Source: SHYR01 sp034406555 | GTDB lineage: Bacteria > Chloroflexota > Dehalococcoidia > UBA2979 | Direction: 5' to 3' | NCBI GenBank assembly: GCA_034406555.1 | Contig: DASCRM010000062.1 | Location: forward strand, 1 to 55,667 | DNA length: 55,667 bases | Shown here: in pieces, positions 1 to 8,147 of the stretch | Numbering within the stretch: position 1 is the first letter of the stretch | Layout of the letters: the number at the start of each line of letters is the position of its first letter | Made by a program: the position numbers and the translations under genes | The notes under the pieces: generated by a model | Seen by the model: the letters and a program-made list of their open reading frames with translations, nothing else | Told to the model about the DNA's origin: nothing | Databases searched by the model: none

Positions 1-19
1 CGAGGGGCTCAGCCCCTCG
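1..19. repeat. short perfect inverted repeat (hairpin)
   Basis: Arms CGAGGGGC (1-8) and GCCCCTCG (12-19) flank a TCA loop. It lies at the window edge, so it may be the terminator hairpin of a gene to the left or part of a dispersed intergenic repeat. No T-run follows on the plus strand. A second dyad, CGGGGGGC at 107-114 and GCCCCCCG at 117-124, lies in the same 267-base gene-free stretch. Confidence 0.5.
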
Positions 20-123
20 CGCTCCCCAGTTTGGAGTGGCCGGAACTGGAAGCAATTGGCGGCGGTTTTCCAACTTCCAGCCCACCCCCTTCCAGATCGG
101 GGGGTGCGGGGGGCTTGCCCCCC

Positions 124-158
124 GAGAGAGTAAGGGCGGGTGGGTGGGTTCATCTCTC
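124..158 (+). promoter_or_regulatory. G-quadruplex motif inside a GAGAGA/TCTCTC stem, upstream of yqgE
   Basis: GGGCGGGTGGGTGGG at 134-148 has four G3 tracts separated by single bases, the strongest form of intramolecular quadruplex motif. It is bracketed by GAGAGA (from 124) and TCTCTC (153-158), which can pair and place the G-tracts in the loop. It lies about 110 bases upstream of the yqgE start in otherwise non-coding DNA. A regulatory role is inferred only. Confidence 0.4.
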
Positions 159-255
159 ACAAGGGTCGCGGGCCTCGCACGTCACCCCGCCGCGCAGCCA
201 CCCGCACACGACGCGAAGCAGGGACGCCCACCTGTCGCCGCGCCGAGCGGCCCGC

Positions 256-267
256 TACCGTAGATGC
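256..267 (+). promoter_or_regulatory. leaderless -10 box of yqgE
   Basis: TACCGT at 256-261 is followed by exactly six bases and then the ATG at 268. TAnnnT-N6-start is the layout of leaderless mRNAs whose first base is the start codon. No Shine-Dalgarno sequence is visible before this ATG. The same spacing recurs before the propeller gene, proS, lysR and folD in this window. Confidence 0.45.
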
Positions 268-945
268 ATGGCGGAACTCTCGACGGGACGGCTGACGGGG
301 AAGTTGCTGGTGGCGACGCCGCTGCTGACCGACCCCAACTTCGCACGCACCGTGGTGCTGATGTGTGCGCACGAGGACGAAGGCGCGTTGGGCGTCGTGA
401 TCAACCGCCCGACCCAGTCCGATGTGATTGAGCACGTGCCGGAATGGCACCGGCTCGCAGCGTCCCCGGCCGTAATCTACTCCGGAGGGCCGGTGGAGCT
501 GGAAGGCGCGCTCGCGCTTGGCCGCATGGCGGAAGGTCGCGCGCCCCTCGCCGGCAGCGAGGCGAAGAGCGAGGCCGGCGCGGGCGGCGATGCCGCGCCC
601 GGCGGGGGGAGCGAGGAGAGCGCGGACCTCGACGATCGCATCGACCGGGGCATGGAGGGCTGGACAGCCGTCACCTCGGAGGTGGGGTTCATCGACCTCG
701 GCCGACCACCGGAGCAGTTCGCGGCGGCGGGGCTGGAGCACATGCGGCTCTTCAGCGGCCACTCGGGGTGGGGCAGCGGCCAACTCGAGGCCGAGATCGA
801 AGAGGACGCCTGGTTCGTCGTGGACTCGGAGCCGGGCGACGCCTTCAGTCGGGAGCCGGAGACGCTGTGGCGCGAAGTGCTACGCCGCCAGTCCGGCCGC
901 CTCCAGATGTACGCCGATTACCCTCGCGATGTGAGTGTGAATTGA
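268..945 (+). CDS. yqgE: YqgE/AlgH family protein (UPF0301)
   Basis: A 225-residue member of the YqgE/AlgH (UPF0301) family, whose biochemical role is not established. The N-terminus reads as the family expects: a GKLLVATP segment, a hydrophobic strand (TVVLMCAHEDEGALGVVINRP) and YSGGPV around residue 70. The C-terminal half keeps the LFSGHSGWGSGQLE signature. Between the two, residues about 85-130 form a Gly/Ala/Ser/Glu-rich low-complexity insertion that the usual 180-190-residue family member lacks. The ATG at 268 is chosen because it gives the family N-terminus and sits six bases after a -10 box; the frame is open further upstream but that extension is not protein-like. It is transcribed alone, ahead of a decayed gene. 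Confidence 0.85.
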   Translation: MAELSTGRLTGKLLVATPLLTDPNFARTVVLMCAHEDEGALGVVINRPTQSDVIEHVPEWHRLAASPAVIYSGGPVELEGALALGRMAEGRAPLAGSEAKSEAGAGGDAAPGGGSEESADLDDRIDRGMEGWTAVTSEVGFIDLGRPPEQFAAAGLEHMRLFSGHSGWGSGQLEAEIEEDAWFVVDSEPGDAFSREPETLWREVLRRQSGRLQMYADYPRDVSVN

Positions 946-974
946 GGGAGACGGTCGAAGAGAGGAACGAGTAG

Positions 975-2074
975 GTGTCGCTTACGGAAGTACTGAAGGT
1001 GCCGGGTTCGCCGTTGCGCGCATTCTTCCAAGAGCGATTGCCTGCGAGCAGACAGTTCGTCACTTCGACCAGCCGGCAATTGCGGTCGCGGCCGGTCTAC
1101 GGAGGTGAGCCAGACGACCTACGTTTGGCAGGCACGGCGATCGACTTCCGATTCCGCCTCCACTTCCCCCCTCCACCGGGGAAGCCACACGATCCAAAGG
1201 AGATCGCGGAGCGGTTGAGGGTACGAGTGGCTTGGGGGGCGTACGCCGGCTGGTCGACTTCCGCCTCCTTCGCAACATTCCGGGCTGGTCCGACGAGCAG
1301 CGCGTGGCCGGCTTCCTGAACGTCCACAAGATTTCAGACGAGCCCGATGCTAAGCGGCTGGCCGTCCTCCGTCGTACAGGCGAGACTTCTGCCGGGTCCG
1401 GTTCACGTCTTGTTGCTTCTCGGAATCGGGACATCGACCTCTTCGCACGTTTCTTCACCGCCTTCTAGGACGCCACCGACCGATTGGTTCGGGGGGATGA
1501 GCTTTCGGATGCTGATGAGCGGTCAATCGCTCGGTACTGCGTCGTGCTTGCGTTCCTTGAGCAGACCTTTCGTGCCCTGGTGAAGACACCCATTCTTCGA
1601 GGCCTCGAAGATGAGACGATTTTGGAGATAGACGATCTGCTTGCACTGCCAACCCCTGAGGCAGTCAGGGACATCTGCGAGATGTCGCGGGCTTTCCGCA
1701 ATTCGCAGCAGGAGCTGTTACAGCGCACTCCGATCGTTCTGAACCCGACCTTCGCTGGTAGCGCGGACGTAGGAGGCGCCGACGGTGACCTGATCGCCGG
1801 GCACTCCCTGATCGAATTCAAGGCGAGCAAGACGGAGCTGATCACGAGCCGCGACATCTTCCAGCTTCTCGGATATGCCTGCCTCGACTACGCCAACGCG
1901 TACGGCATTCAACGATTCGGCATCTATTTGGCCTGGCGCGCGACCCTTTGCGAGTGGTCGGCGAGCGATCTGGTGAGTGAACTGTCAGGGGGTTCGTGCG
2001 ACTTCGGCCGGTTCCGGCAGGAAGTGACGGAGTTTATCCGCAGTGACGGCCACCGGGCACAGAGCAGCTCTTGA
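975..2074 (+). pseudogene. broken hypothetical gene with PD-(D/E)XK-like nuclease motif
   Basis: Three consecutive reading segments together resemble one hypothetical protein of about 360 residues of a type I associate with actinobacteria (no search was run). The first runs from a GTG at 975 (preceded by AGAGGAA). Coding then shifts frame near the G6 run at 1234-1239. The second segment ends at an in-frame TAG (1466-1468), and the third continues in the same frame to 2074. The C-terminal part has the pattern D-G-D-L-I-A-G (from 1781) followed by E-F-K (1814-1822), as in the catalytic core of PD-(D/E)XK nucleases. G+C is visibly lower than in neighbours, which suggests transfer. A function in DNA cleavage or defence is possible but not shown. 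The breaks could be real decay or sequencing errors at the homopolymer. Confidence 0.6.
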
Positions 2075-2185
2075 TCAAGACGACCGCTGGCGTGCCAGTA
2101 GAGCAGTGCGTTGACCTCGACCCGTTCGCCGTTGCGTGGGTCGACCCCGAAGTTGAGGATGTCGAGGGCTGTCAAAGCTGCCCCG

Positions 2186-2194
2186 TGCTAGGCT
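2186..2194 (+). promoter_or_regulatory. candidate extended -10 promoter of sucCD
   Basis: TGC-TAGGCT (TG at 2186-2187, hexamer 2189-2194) lies 25 bases before the sucC ATG. The surrounding CGTGCTAG string recurs before nusA and acpS. No convincing -35 box is seen, as is usual for extended -10 promoters. A good ribosome binding site (GAGGAG) lies between it and the start. Confidence 0.4.
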
Positions 2195-2218
2195 TCGCGC
2201 TGCCCTGAGGAGCGCAAT

Positions 2219-3379
2219 ATGAAGCTGCATGAGTACCAGGCAAAAGAAGTTCTGGCGCGCTTTGGGGTGCCGGTGCCCGGCGGGCGTGTCGCTGCGACCG
2301 CCGACGAGGCTACGACGATCGCCGAGGAGCTGGGCGGCGGGTGCGTCGTCAAGGCGCAGGCGCATACCGGTGGCCGCGGCAAGGGCGGCGGCGTGAAGGT
2401 CGTCGGCTCTGTCGACGAGGCCCGCGCTGCCGCGAGCGAGATCATCGGCATGCAGCTCGTCACCGTGCAGACCGGCCCGGCGGGGCTGCCAGTGCGTTCC
2501 GTGCTCGTCGAGGAACTGGTCGATATCGAGCGTGAGCTCTACCTGAGCGTGACGCTGGACAACGCCGCCGGGATGCCGGTGGTGATCGCCTCCGCGGCCG
2601 GTGGCATGAACATCGAAGAGGTCGCCGAGAACAACCCGGAGCAGATTCACCGCCAGCACGTCGACCCGACGGTCGGCTTCCAGCCGCACCAGGGGCGCGA
2701 ACTGGCTTTCGCCGTCGGCCTCGATGGCGATCTGCTGCGCCCCGCCGTCGCCGTGATGAGCGCGATGGTCGACGCCTTCGAGGCGAGCGACGGTTCGCTG
2801 GTGGAGATCAACCCGCTGGCCGTGACGAAGGACGGAAAGCTGCTGGCCGCCGACGCCAAGTTCTCCACGGACGACAGCGCCGACTTCCGCCACGCCGACC
2901 TGCTGGAGATGCGCGACCGCGAGCAGGAGGACCCGCGCGAGGTGATCGCCTCCGACGCCGGGCTGGGCAACTACGTGAAGTTGGACGGCAACATCGGCTG
3001 CCTGGTCAACGGCGCGGGGCTGGCGATGGCCACGATGGACGCGATCAAGTTCGAAGGCGGAGAGCCCGCCAACTTCCTCGACATCGGCACGGCGAATAGC
3101 CCGGAGGCGGTCGTCGACGCGCTGCGCCTGATTGGCGCCGACCCGGACGTGGAGGCGGTGCTGATTAACATCTTTGGCGGCCTGGCCCGCACCGATGTGA
3201 TCGCGGAAGGCATCGTGATGGCGAAGCAGCAGGGCCTGATCGACCAGCCGACGGTCGTGCGGCTGGCCGGCACGAACGTCGCAGAGGGTCTGAAGATCCT
3301 CGAGGACTCGGGACTCGATATTGGCCATGCCGACGGATTCGCAGAGGCGGCCCGCAAAGCCGTCGCAGCGATCGGGTAG
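2219..3379 (+). CDS. sucC: succinyl-CoA synthetase (ADP/GDP-forming) subunit beta
   Basis: The 386-residue beta subunit makes succinate and ATP or GTP from succinyl-CoA with SucD in the TCA cycle. The N-terminal ATP-grasp domain begins MKLHEYQAKEVLARFGVPVP and has the nucleotide-binding stretch KAQAHTGGRGKGGGVK near residue 45. EINPLAVTKDG near residue 200 carries the metal-binding Asn and Glu. The C-terminal CoA-ligase domain has LDGNIGCLVNGAGLAMATMD. Its length is normal. The ATG at 2219 follows GAGGAG by six bases. sucD starts nine bases after the stop, so the two form an operon. A nearly full-length open frame on the other strand (2075-3328) is a shadow of this gene. Confidence 0.97.
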   Translation: MKLHEYQAKEVLARFGVPVPGGRVAATADEATTIAEELGGGCVVKAQAHTGGRGKGGGVKVVGSVDEARAAASEIIGMQLVTVQTGPAGLPVRSVLVEELVDIERELYLSVTLDNAAGMPVVIASAAGGMNIEEVAENNPEQIHRQHVDPTVGFQPHQGRELAFAVGLDGDLLRPAVAVMSAMVDAFEASDGSLVEINPLAVTKDGKLLAADAKFSTDDSADFRHADLLEMRDREQEDPREVIASDAGLGNYVKLDGNIGCLVNGAGLAMATMDAIKFEGGEPANFLDIGTANSPEAVVDALRLIGADPDVEAVLINIFGGLARTDVIAEGIVMAKQQGLIDQPTVVRLAGTNVAEGLKILEDSGLDIGHADGFAEAARKAVAAIG

Positions 3380-3388
3380 GGGAGAACG

Positions 3389-4270
3389 ATGGGCGTTCTA
3401 CTCGACAGCAACACTCGGCTGATGATCCAGGGCATGGGCGCGGCTGGAGCGCGTGAAGCGCGCACCAGCCTCGACTACGGCACCAACGTCGTCGCCGGCG
3501 TCACCCCCGGCCGAGGCGGACAAGAGATCGAAGGCGTCCCAGTGCGCGACACCGTCGCGCTCGCCGTCGCCGAGTTCGAGCCAAACCTCTCGCTGATCTT
3601 CGTGCCGGCCCCCTTCGCGGCGGACGCGATCATCGAGGCCGCATCAGCGGAGATTCCCGTCGCCATCTGCATCACAGAGGGCATCCCCGCGTTGGACATG
3701 GTGAAGGTGAAGCGCTTCCTGCGCGGCTCCAAGACCATGCTGATCGGCCCTAACTGCCCGGGTGTGATCTCACCGGGCGAGAAGGCGCGCGCCGGCATCA
3801 TGCCGGTCGATGTCTACCTGCCGGGCAACGTTGGCGTGATCTCGCGTTCCGGCACGCTGGTCTATGAGACCGTCGACCAGCTGACACGCCTCGGCATCGG
3901 CCAGTCGTCGAGCCTCGGCGTGGGCGGCGACCCGATCATCGGCACAACCCAGCGGCAGGCGCTCGAACTGTTCGAGAACGACCCGGAGACCGCCGCCGTC
4001 GTGATGATCGGCGAAATCGGTGGCACCGCCGAGCAAGAAGCCGCCGAGTACATCGAACAAATGACCAAGCCGGTCGTCGCCTTCATCGCCGGTGCGACCG
4101 CCCCTCCGGGCCGTCGCATGGGCCACGCGGGCGCGATCATCGCCGGCAAGGCCGGCACCGCGCAGGCGAAGCAGTCCGCACTGATGGACGCAGGCGCGAC
4201 GGTCGTGCGGGCACCCTCCGAGATCGGCAGCACGATGCAGCGAGTGCTGAAGGAGTCGGGGCTGCTCTAG
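3389..4270 (+). CDS. sucD: succinyl-CoA synthetase subunit alpha
   Basis: The 293-residue alpha subunit binds CoA and carries the phosphohistidine intermediate of succinyl-CoA synthetase. The Rossmann CoA-binding domain comes first (MIQGMGAAGAREA near residue 14). IGPNCPGVISPGEK sits near residue 122. The active-site histidine lies in the conserved GHAGAIIAGKAGTA segment near residue 245. Length is typical. The start follows GGGGAGA directly after sucC. The next gene is convergent, and no strong terminator hairpin is visible in the 22-base gap. Confidence 0.97.
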   Translation: MGVLLDSNTRLMIQGMGAAGAREARTSLDYGTNVVAGVTPGRGGQEIEGVPVRDTVALAVAEFEPNLSLIFVPAPFAADAIIEAASAEIPVAICITEGIPALDMVKVKRFLRGSKTMLIGPNCPGVISPGEKARAGIMPVDVYLPGNVGVISRSGTLVYETVDQLTRLGIGQSSSLGVGGDPIIGTTQRQALELFENDPETAAVVMIGEIGGTAEQEAAEYIEQMTKPVVAFIAGATAPPGRRMGHAGAIIAGKAGTAQAKQSALMDAGATVVRAPSEIGSTMQRVLKESGLL

Positions 4271-4292
4271 CCCTCGACCCTCGTCTACGCTC

Positions 4293-5192
4293 CTAGGGCG
4301 ACGGCGCGTCGAAGACGACGACTCCGTTGCGGGCGCGCGAGGGATGCGTCGCCATCGCGAAGCCCGGCGGCTGCATCAGCCGCGGCTCGCCGCCATCGAG
4401 CGGGAACTCCCACAGCTTCCAATCGCCGTCGCGGTCGGAATGCGTGAGCAGGTGCTCGCCGTCCGGGTCCAGGTAGGGGCCTCGGCTGCGCCCTCGGTCG
4501 TCGGCGGGCAGCATTGTCACCTCGCCCCCGCCGGCGGGCACGGAGCAGAGTCGCTGATTGCGACGGTCGATGGTCGTGAAGAAGTAGATCGTCTCGCCGT
4601 CGACCGACCACCACGGGCGGTACGCCTGCGTGCCCGGCGCGAGCGGGGTCGGGTCCTCGACGATGTCTTCGTCCGTCGCCACGGCCCACAGTCCGCCCGG
4701 CTCTCTACGGTCGGAGACGAAGACGGCCCGCGAACTGTCGGGGCTGAGCGCGGGACGCTCGTCGTGGTGGGGGCCGCTGGTAAGCGCCCGCCACTGTGTC
4801 CCGCCCTCGTTCGCGATGAAGATGTGCGACTCGGGATCGCCGATGTGGAAGGTGCCACGTTCGCCGCCCATGCGCTCGATCGCGACATCGATGTCGTCCG
4901 CGATGTCGCTGCCGTAGCGGTCGGAGGCGAAGACGATGCGGTCGCCCTCCAGCCCGTACGAGGGATGCCAGGAGGTAGAGGCCATCGAGGTCAGGCGTTC
5001 GGTGCGGAAGTTGTCGAGGTTCGTGCGCCAGACCCCGGCAGTGCCGATACCGCCGCCCCAGTAGACGGCGTGCGTACCGTCGGGGCGGATGCAGGCCTGC
5101 CAGTAGTGGCCGACCGGCGGCGAGAGCTGCCGCACCTCGCCGTTCGGACCGGGGCCGTCGGGGAGCCACGCATACACGGCGAACGGATCCAT
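4293..5192 (-). CDS. TolB-like WD40/PD40 beta-propeller protein
   Basis: A 299-residue protein built of repeated PD40-type blades. Repeats such as RPDGTHAVYW, LEGDRIVFASDR, SPDSSRAVFVSDR, SVDGETIYFFTTIDR and DPDGEHLLTHSDRDGDWKLW recur about every 45 residues. This is the TolB C-terminal or DPP4-like propeller fold. No signal peptide, catalytic triad or peptidase domain is seen, so it looks like a free-standing, probably cytoplasmic propeller of unknown ligand. It is monocistronic and converges on sucD. The ATG at 5192 lies six bases after a TATAGT box with no Shine-Dalgarno sequence, so it is likely translated from a leaderless mRNA. Confidence 0.75.
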   Translation of the reverse strand: MDPFAVYAWLPDGPGPNGEVRQLSPPVGHYWQACIRPDGTHAVYWGGGIGTAGVWRTNLDNFRTERLTSMASTSWHPSYGLEGDRIVFASDRYGSDIADDIDVAIERMGGERGTFHIGDPESHIFIANEGGTQWRALTSGPHHDERPALSPDSSRAVFVSDRREPGGLWAVATDEDIVEDPTPLAPGTQAYRPWWSVDGETIYFFTTIDRRNQRLCSVPAGGGEVTMLPADDRGRSRGPYLDPDGEHLLTHSDRDGDWKLWEFPLDGGEPRLMQPPGFAMATHPSRARNGVVVFDAPSP

Positions 5193-5198
5193 GGCGGC

Positions 5199-5204
5199 AC
5201 TATA
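5199..5204 (-). promoter_or_regulatory. leaderless -10 box (TATAGT) of the propeller gene
   Basis: On the minus strand TATAGT (5204 down to 5199) is followed by GCCGCC and then the ATG at 5192. The six-base spacing places the transcript start on the start codon. The -35 region is weak. Confidence 0.5.
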
Positions 5205-5258
5205 CGGGCGCGAAGGCTGTGAGATACTGAAGTCCGGCGGGGCGAGAGACGGTACGAC

Positions 5259-6701
5259 GTGGGCGCCCGCCGCCAGATAGACCGACGCAACTTCCTCCGC
5301 GGCCTGACTGGCGCTGCCGGCATGTTCGCGTTCGCGCCTACCTCACTGCTGCGCGGCGGCCTACCGAGCGAGGCCCGCGCAGACCTGTCGACGCCCGTTG
5401 CTGCGCCCCGCCGTCCGTCGCTCGCCCTCGTCAGCTCGCCCTCGCACCTCGCGTGGGTGTGGCAGTTCTCGCAGGACGGGTCGAAGGAGGCGATCCGCGA
5501 GCTGCTGGCGGAGCACGGCCTCGGCGTCGTGGTGAAGACCAACGATGGCACCGACTGGATGGCCGACTTCGATCGCTCTGCCGACGCCGTGGGCGGGCCG
5601 GGGCAGGTGGGCGTGCTCGCTGCGTTCTTCGAGGATGGGGGCGTGCCCTTCCATGCGTGGTCGGTAGTAAAGGGGCTGGAGCCGCTTCGCGAGGCGCAGA
5701 TCACCGCCGACGTGCTAGCTGCAGGCGCGCGCAGCGTGGTGCTGGACCTTGAGGCGCACTCCGGCTTCTGGCGCGGCGACGCGGCGGCGGCGCTGACGTT
5801 CGGGCGGGAGCTGCGGGCGTTGCAACCCTCCGCGTGGGTCTCGGTCTCGATCGACCCGCGCCCGTGGGAGATCGACCGCATCCCGCTGATGGAGTTCGCG
5901 AGCTTTGCCAGCGAGATATCGCCACAGGTCTACTGGCGGTCGTTCCGGTCCGCGGGCAACGTGCTGAAATTCACGCTGGCAGGCTACCCGCCCGGCAGTG
6001 AGGGTGTGACCGCGCGCTTCGTGCTCGACACGGCGCTCGATCGGCTGCGGCCTTTCGGCCTGCCGGTGCACCCGATCGGCGAGGGCCAGGCGCTGGCCGA
6101 CGAAGGCTGGGGCGAGTTCATCGACGGCGCGTTCGCGAGTGAGGCGGAGGCAGTCTCCGTCTGGCGCTTTGGCGTCACGGAGCCGAGCGTCTGGCGACTG
6201 CTGGCCGACAACCCGCCTCGACCGCTGAGCTACGTGATCCAGCCCGGTGATTCGCTCTCCGTGCTGGCAGACCGTTGGAGTACCACGGTGCAGGCGCTGG
6301 CTGACGCGAACGGCATCAGCAACCCGAACCTGATCCAGGTAGGGATGGGACTTCGCTTCCCGCGCGGCCCCGCAGCGTTGCCGCCGATCGAGTACACCGT
6401 CCAACCCGGCGACACGCTGGGTGCGATCGCCTCGCATTTCGATTCGACGACGGCGACGTTGATGCGGCTCAACGAGCTCGGCGACGCGAATCTGCTGCGC
6501 ATCGGACAGACGCTGCGCATCCCTCGCGCGGGCACGTCGAGAACGTTCGCGCCGCAGCCGATCTTCTACACCGCCGAATGGGGCGATTCGCTGACGGCGA
6601 TCGCGGGGCGCTTCGACACGTCGGTCGAGAGCATCCTGGAGCTGAACCAGATCGGCGATGCGAACCTGATTCGGATCGGTCAGGAGCTGCGCGTCCGCTA
6701 G
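5259..6701 (+). CDS. Tat-exported glycosidase-like protein with three C-terminal LysM domains
   Basis: This 480-residue secreted cell-wall-associated protein starts at GTG 5259. A twin-arginine signal (DRRNFLRGLTGAAGMFAF) occupies residues 8-30 and ends near SEARADL. Residues about 50-310 look like a TIM-barrel glycosidase-type domain, with acidic strand ends LDLEAHSGFW and SVSIDPRPWEID and then ISPQVYW, but I cannot assign a numbered family. Three LysM peptidoglycan-binding modules follow, starting near residues 325, 378 and 435, each with the PGDSL/PGDTL-type opening and a closing RIGQxLRxP or similar strand. A role in peptidoglycan binding or remodelling is inferred. The gene ends 34 bases before tRNA-Ser. 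Confidence 0.75.
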   Translation: MGARRQIDRRNFLRGLTGAAGMFAFAPTSLLRGGLPSEARADLSTPVAAPRRPSLALVSSPSHLAWVWQFSQDGSKEAIRELLAEHGLGVVVKTNDGTDWMADFDRSADAVGGPGQVGVLAAFFEDGGVPFHAWSVVKGLEPLREAQITADVLAAGARSVVLDLEAHSGFWRGDAAAALTFGRELRALQPSAWVSVSIDPRPWEIDRIPLMEFASFASEISPQVYWRSFRSAGNVLKFTLAGYPPGSEGVTARFVLDTALDRLRPFGLPVHPIGEGQALADEGWGEFIDGAFASEAEAVSVWRFGVTEPSVWRLLADNPPRPLSYVIQPGDSLSVLADRWSTTVQALADANGISNPNLIQVGMGLRFPRGPAALPPIEYTVQPGDTLGAIASHFDSTTATLMRLNELGDANLLRIGQTLRIPRAGTSRTFAPQPIFYTAEWGDSLTAIAGRFDTSVESILELNQIGDANLIRIGQELRVR

Positions 6702-6735
6702 CCGCGCCGCTGTCCGCTGGACTATCGTGGTTTGT

Positions 6736-6827
6736 GGAGGGGTCGCATAGTGGCCTAGTGCGGGCGCCTGCTAAGCGCTTATTCCGTTGGTTCGGAATCG
6801 TGGGTTCGAATCCCACCCCCTCCGCCA
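6736..6827 (+). tRNA. tRNA-Ser, anticodon GCT
   Basis: The 92-base class II tRNA folds fully. The acceptor stem GGAGGGG (6736-6742) pairs with CCCCTCC (6817-6823), then discriminator G and an encoded CCA (6825-6827). The anticodon stem GGCGC/GCGCT encloses loop CTGCTAA, with anticodon GCT at 6770-6772 reading AGC and AGT. The long variable arm has a TTCCG/CGGAA stem, diagnostic of serine tRNA. The T-arm is GTGGG-TTCGAAT-CCCAC. TATCGT at 6723-6728 is a plausible -10. A protein frame is open through the tRNA and into miaB but is not coding here. Confidence 0.96.
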
Positions 6828-6850
6828 CATCGACCGCTGAGGAGCACGCC

Positions 6851-8146
6851 GTGCCCATGTTCCACATCTGGACGCTCGGCTGCCAGATGAACAAGGCTGA
6901 CTCGCTGAAGCTGGCTGCCGGCCTCGAACGGCTCGGCTACGCCGAGGCCGAGGACGAGAGCGGCGCAGACCTGATCGTGATCAACACCTGCTCCGTGCGG
7001 CAACACGCCGAGGACCGCGCGTACAGTCGGCTCGGCGTGCTACGCAAGCGTCGCGAGCGTGGCGAGCAATTCTCGCTGGCCGTGATGGGCTGCACGGTCG
7101 GGCCGAAGACCAACGACCTCGAACGTCGTTTCCCGTGGGTCGATGCGTGGGCGCGCCCGCAGCAGTTCGATCCGATCCTCGACCTCGCCGGACTCGGGCG
7201 GGATGTCTCCGAGGGCGAGTTCTGGACGGAGACGTTCGGCGTGCCGGACGGGCCGTCGGCATTCGTGCCGGTGGTGCACGGCTGCGACAAGTTCTGCACG
7301 TTCTGCATCGTGCCGTTCCGGCGCGGTCGCGAGCGTTCGCGCCCCGCAGCCGAGGTGGTCGCGGAGGTGAGCCATCTCGCCTCGCAGGGTGTGCGCGAGG
7401 TGACGCTGCTCGGCCAGACCGTCGAGGCGTACGGCCACGACCTCGATGAGGACGCCGATCTCGCGACGCTGTTCGAGGCGATCGAGGACATCGACGCCAT
7501 CCTGCGCACGCGCTTCCTCACCTCGTACCCGAAGGACATGACCGATCGCATCATCGATGCCGTCGCCGACCTGCCGAAGGTCTGCGAGCACTTCAACATC
7601 CCCGTGCAATCGGGCGACGACGGTGTGCTTGACCGGATGCGGCGCGGTTACACCGTCGCTGAGTACGTCGAGAGGGTGGAGCGCATCCGCGATCGGATGC
7701 CGGATGCCTCGATCGCGACGGACGTGATCGTCGGCTTTCCCGGCGAGACGGAGGAGGAATTCGCGAATACGTTGGCGCTGCTCGAACGCCTCCAGTTCGA
7801 CGTGATCCACGTCGCCACCTACTCGGAGCGGCCCGGCACCTTCGCGACCCGCAACCAGGCCGACGATGTCCCTCTCAAGGTGAAGAAGGCCCGCCTGCAA
7901 CGCGTGGAGGAAGTTCACGCCGCTTCCGCCGCCCGCATCAACCGCCGGCTGCTCGGCGAGACCGTCGAGGTGCTGGTCGAGCGCGCGGAGGATGGCCGCT
8001 CGACCGGTCGCGCGCGCGGCGGGCAGCTCGTTCACTTCGCCGCGCAGGGCCGCATCGGCGAGTTAGTGGCCGTGACCGTGGATAGGGTGACGCCGTGGTC
8101 GCTGCAGGGCCGGATCGCGGATGGCGTCACGCTCGCGGTCGTCTGA
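6851..8146 (+). CDS. miaB: tRNA-2-methylthio-N6-dimethylallyladenosine synthase
   Basis: A 431-residue radical-SAM methylthiotransferase that adds the 2-methylthio group to i6A37 in tRNAs. The N-terminal UPF0004 domain has three cluster cysteines in TLGCQMNKADS, NTCSVR and MGCTVGPK. The radical-SAM motif C-x3-C-x2-C is at residues 145, 149 and 152 (HGCDKFCTFCIVPFRRG). A C-terminal TRAM domain follows (LLGETVEVLVE onward). GTG 6851 is chosen because TGAGGAG ends six bases before it; an ATG two codons later is the alternative. It lies 23 bases after tRNA-Ser. Its stop overlaps the region just before the next gene, suggesting co-transcription. Confidence 0.93.
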   Translation: MPMFHIWTLGCQMNKADSLKLAAGLERLGYAEAEDESGADLIVINTCSVRQHAEDRAYSRLGVLRKRRERGEQFSLAVMGCTVGPKTNDLERRFPWVDAWARPQQFDPILDLAGLGRDVSEGEFWTETFGVPDGPSAFVPVVHGCDKFCTFCIVPFRRGRERSRPAAEVVAEVSHLASQGVREVTLLGQTVEAYGHDLDEDADLATLFEAIEDIDAILRTRFLTSYPKDMTDRIIDAVADLPKVCEHFNIPVQSGDDGVLDRMRRGYTVAEYVERVERIRDRMPDASIATDVIVGFPGETEEEFANTLALLERLQFDVIHVATYSERPGTFATRNQADDVPLKVKKARLQRVEEVHAASAARINRRLLGETVEVLVERAEDGRSTGRARGGQLVHFAAQGRIGELVAVTVDRVTPWSLQGRIADGVTLAVV

Positions 8147-8147
8147 G

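Noticed and set aside
2075..3328. 417-residue open frame opposite sucC
   Set aside because: Shadow of sucC; amino acid content is not protein-like, and sucC itself has all motifs and a ribosome binding site.
4344..5222. 292-residue plus-strand frame opposite the propeller gene
   Set aside because: Val/Arg/Ala-rich shadow. The minus-strand frame shows regular PD40 blades and a leaderless promoter.
6578..6850. N-terminal extension of miaB across the LysM gene end and tRNA-Ser
   Set aside because: It would run through a fully folded tRNA gene. The GTG at 6851 has a good Shine-Dalgarno sequence and the family N-terminus.
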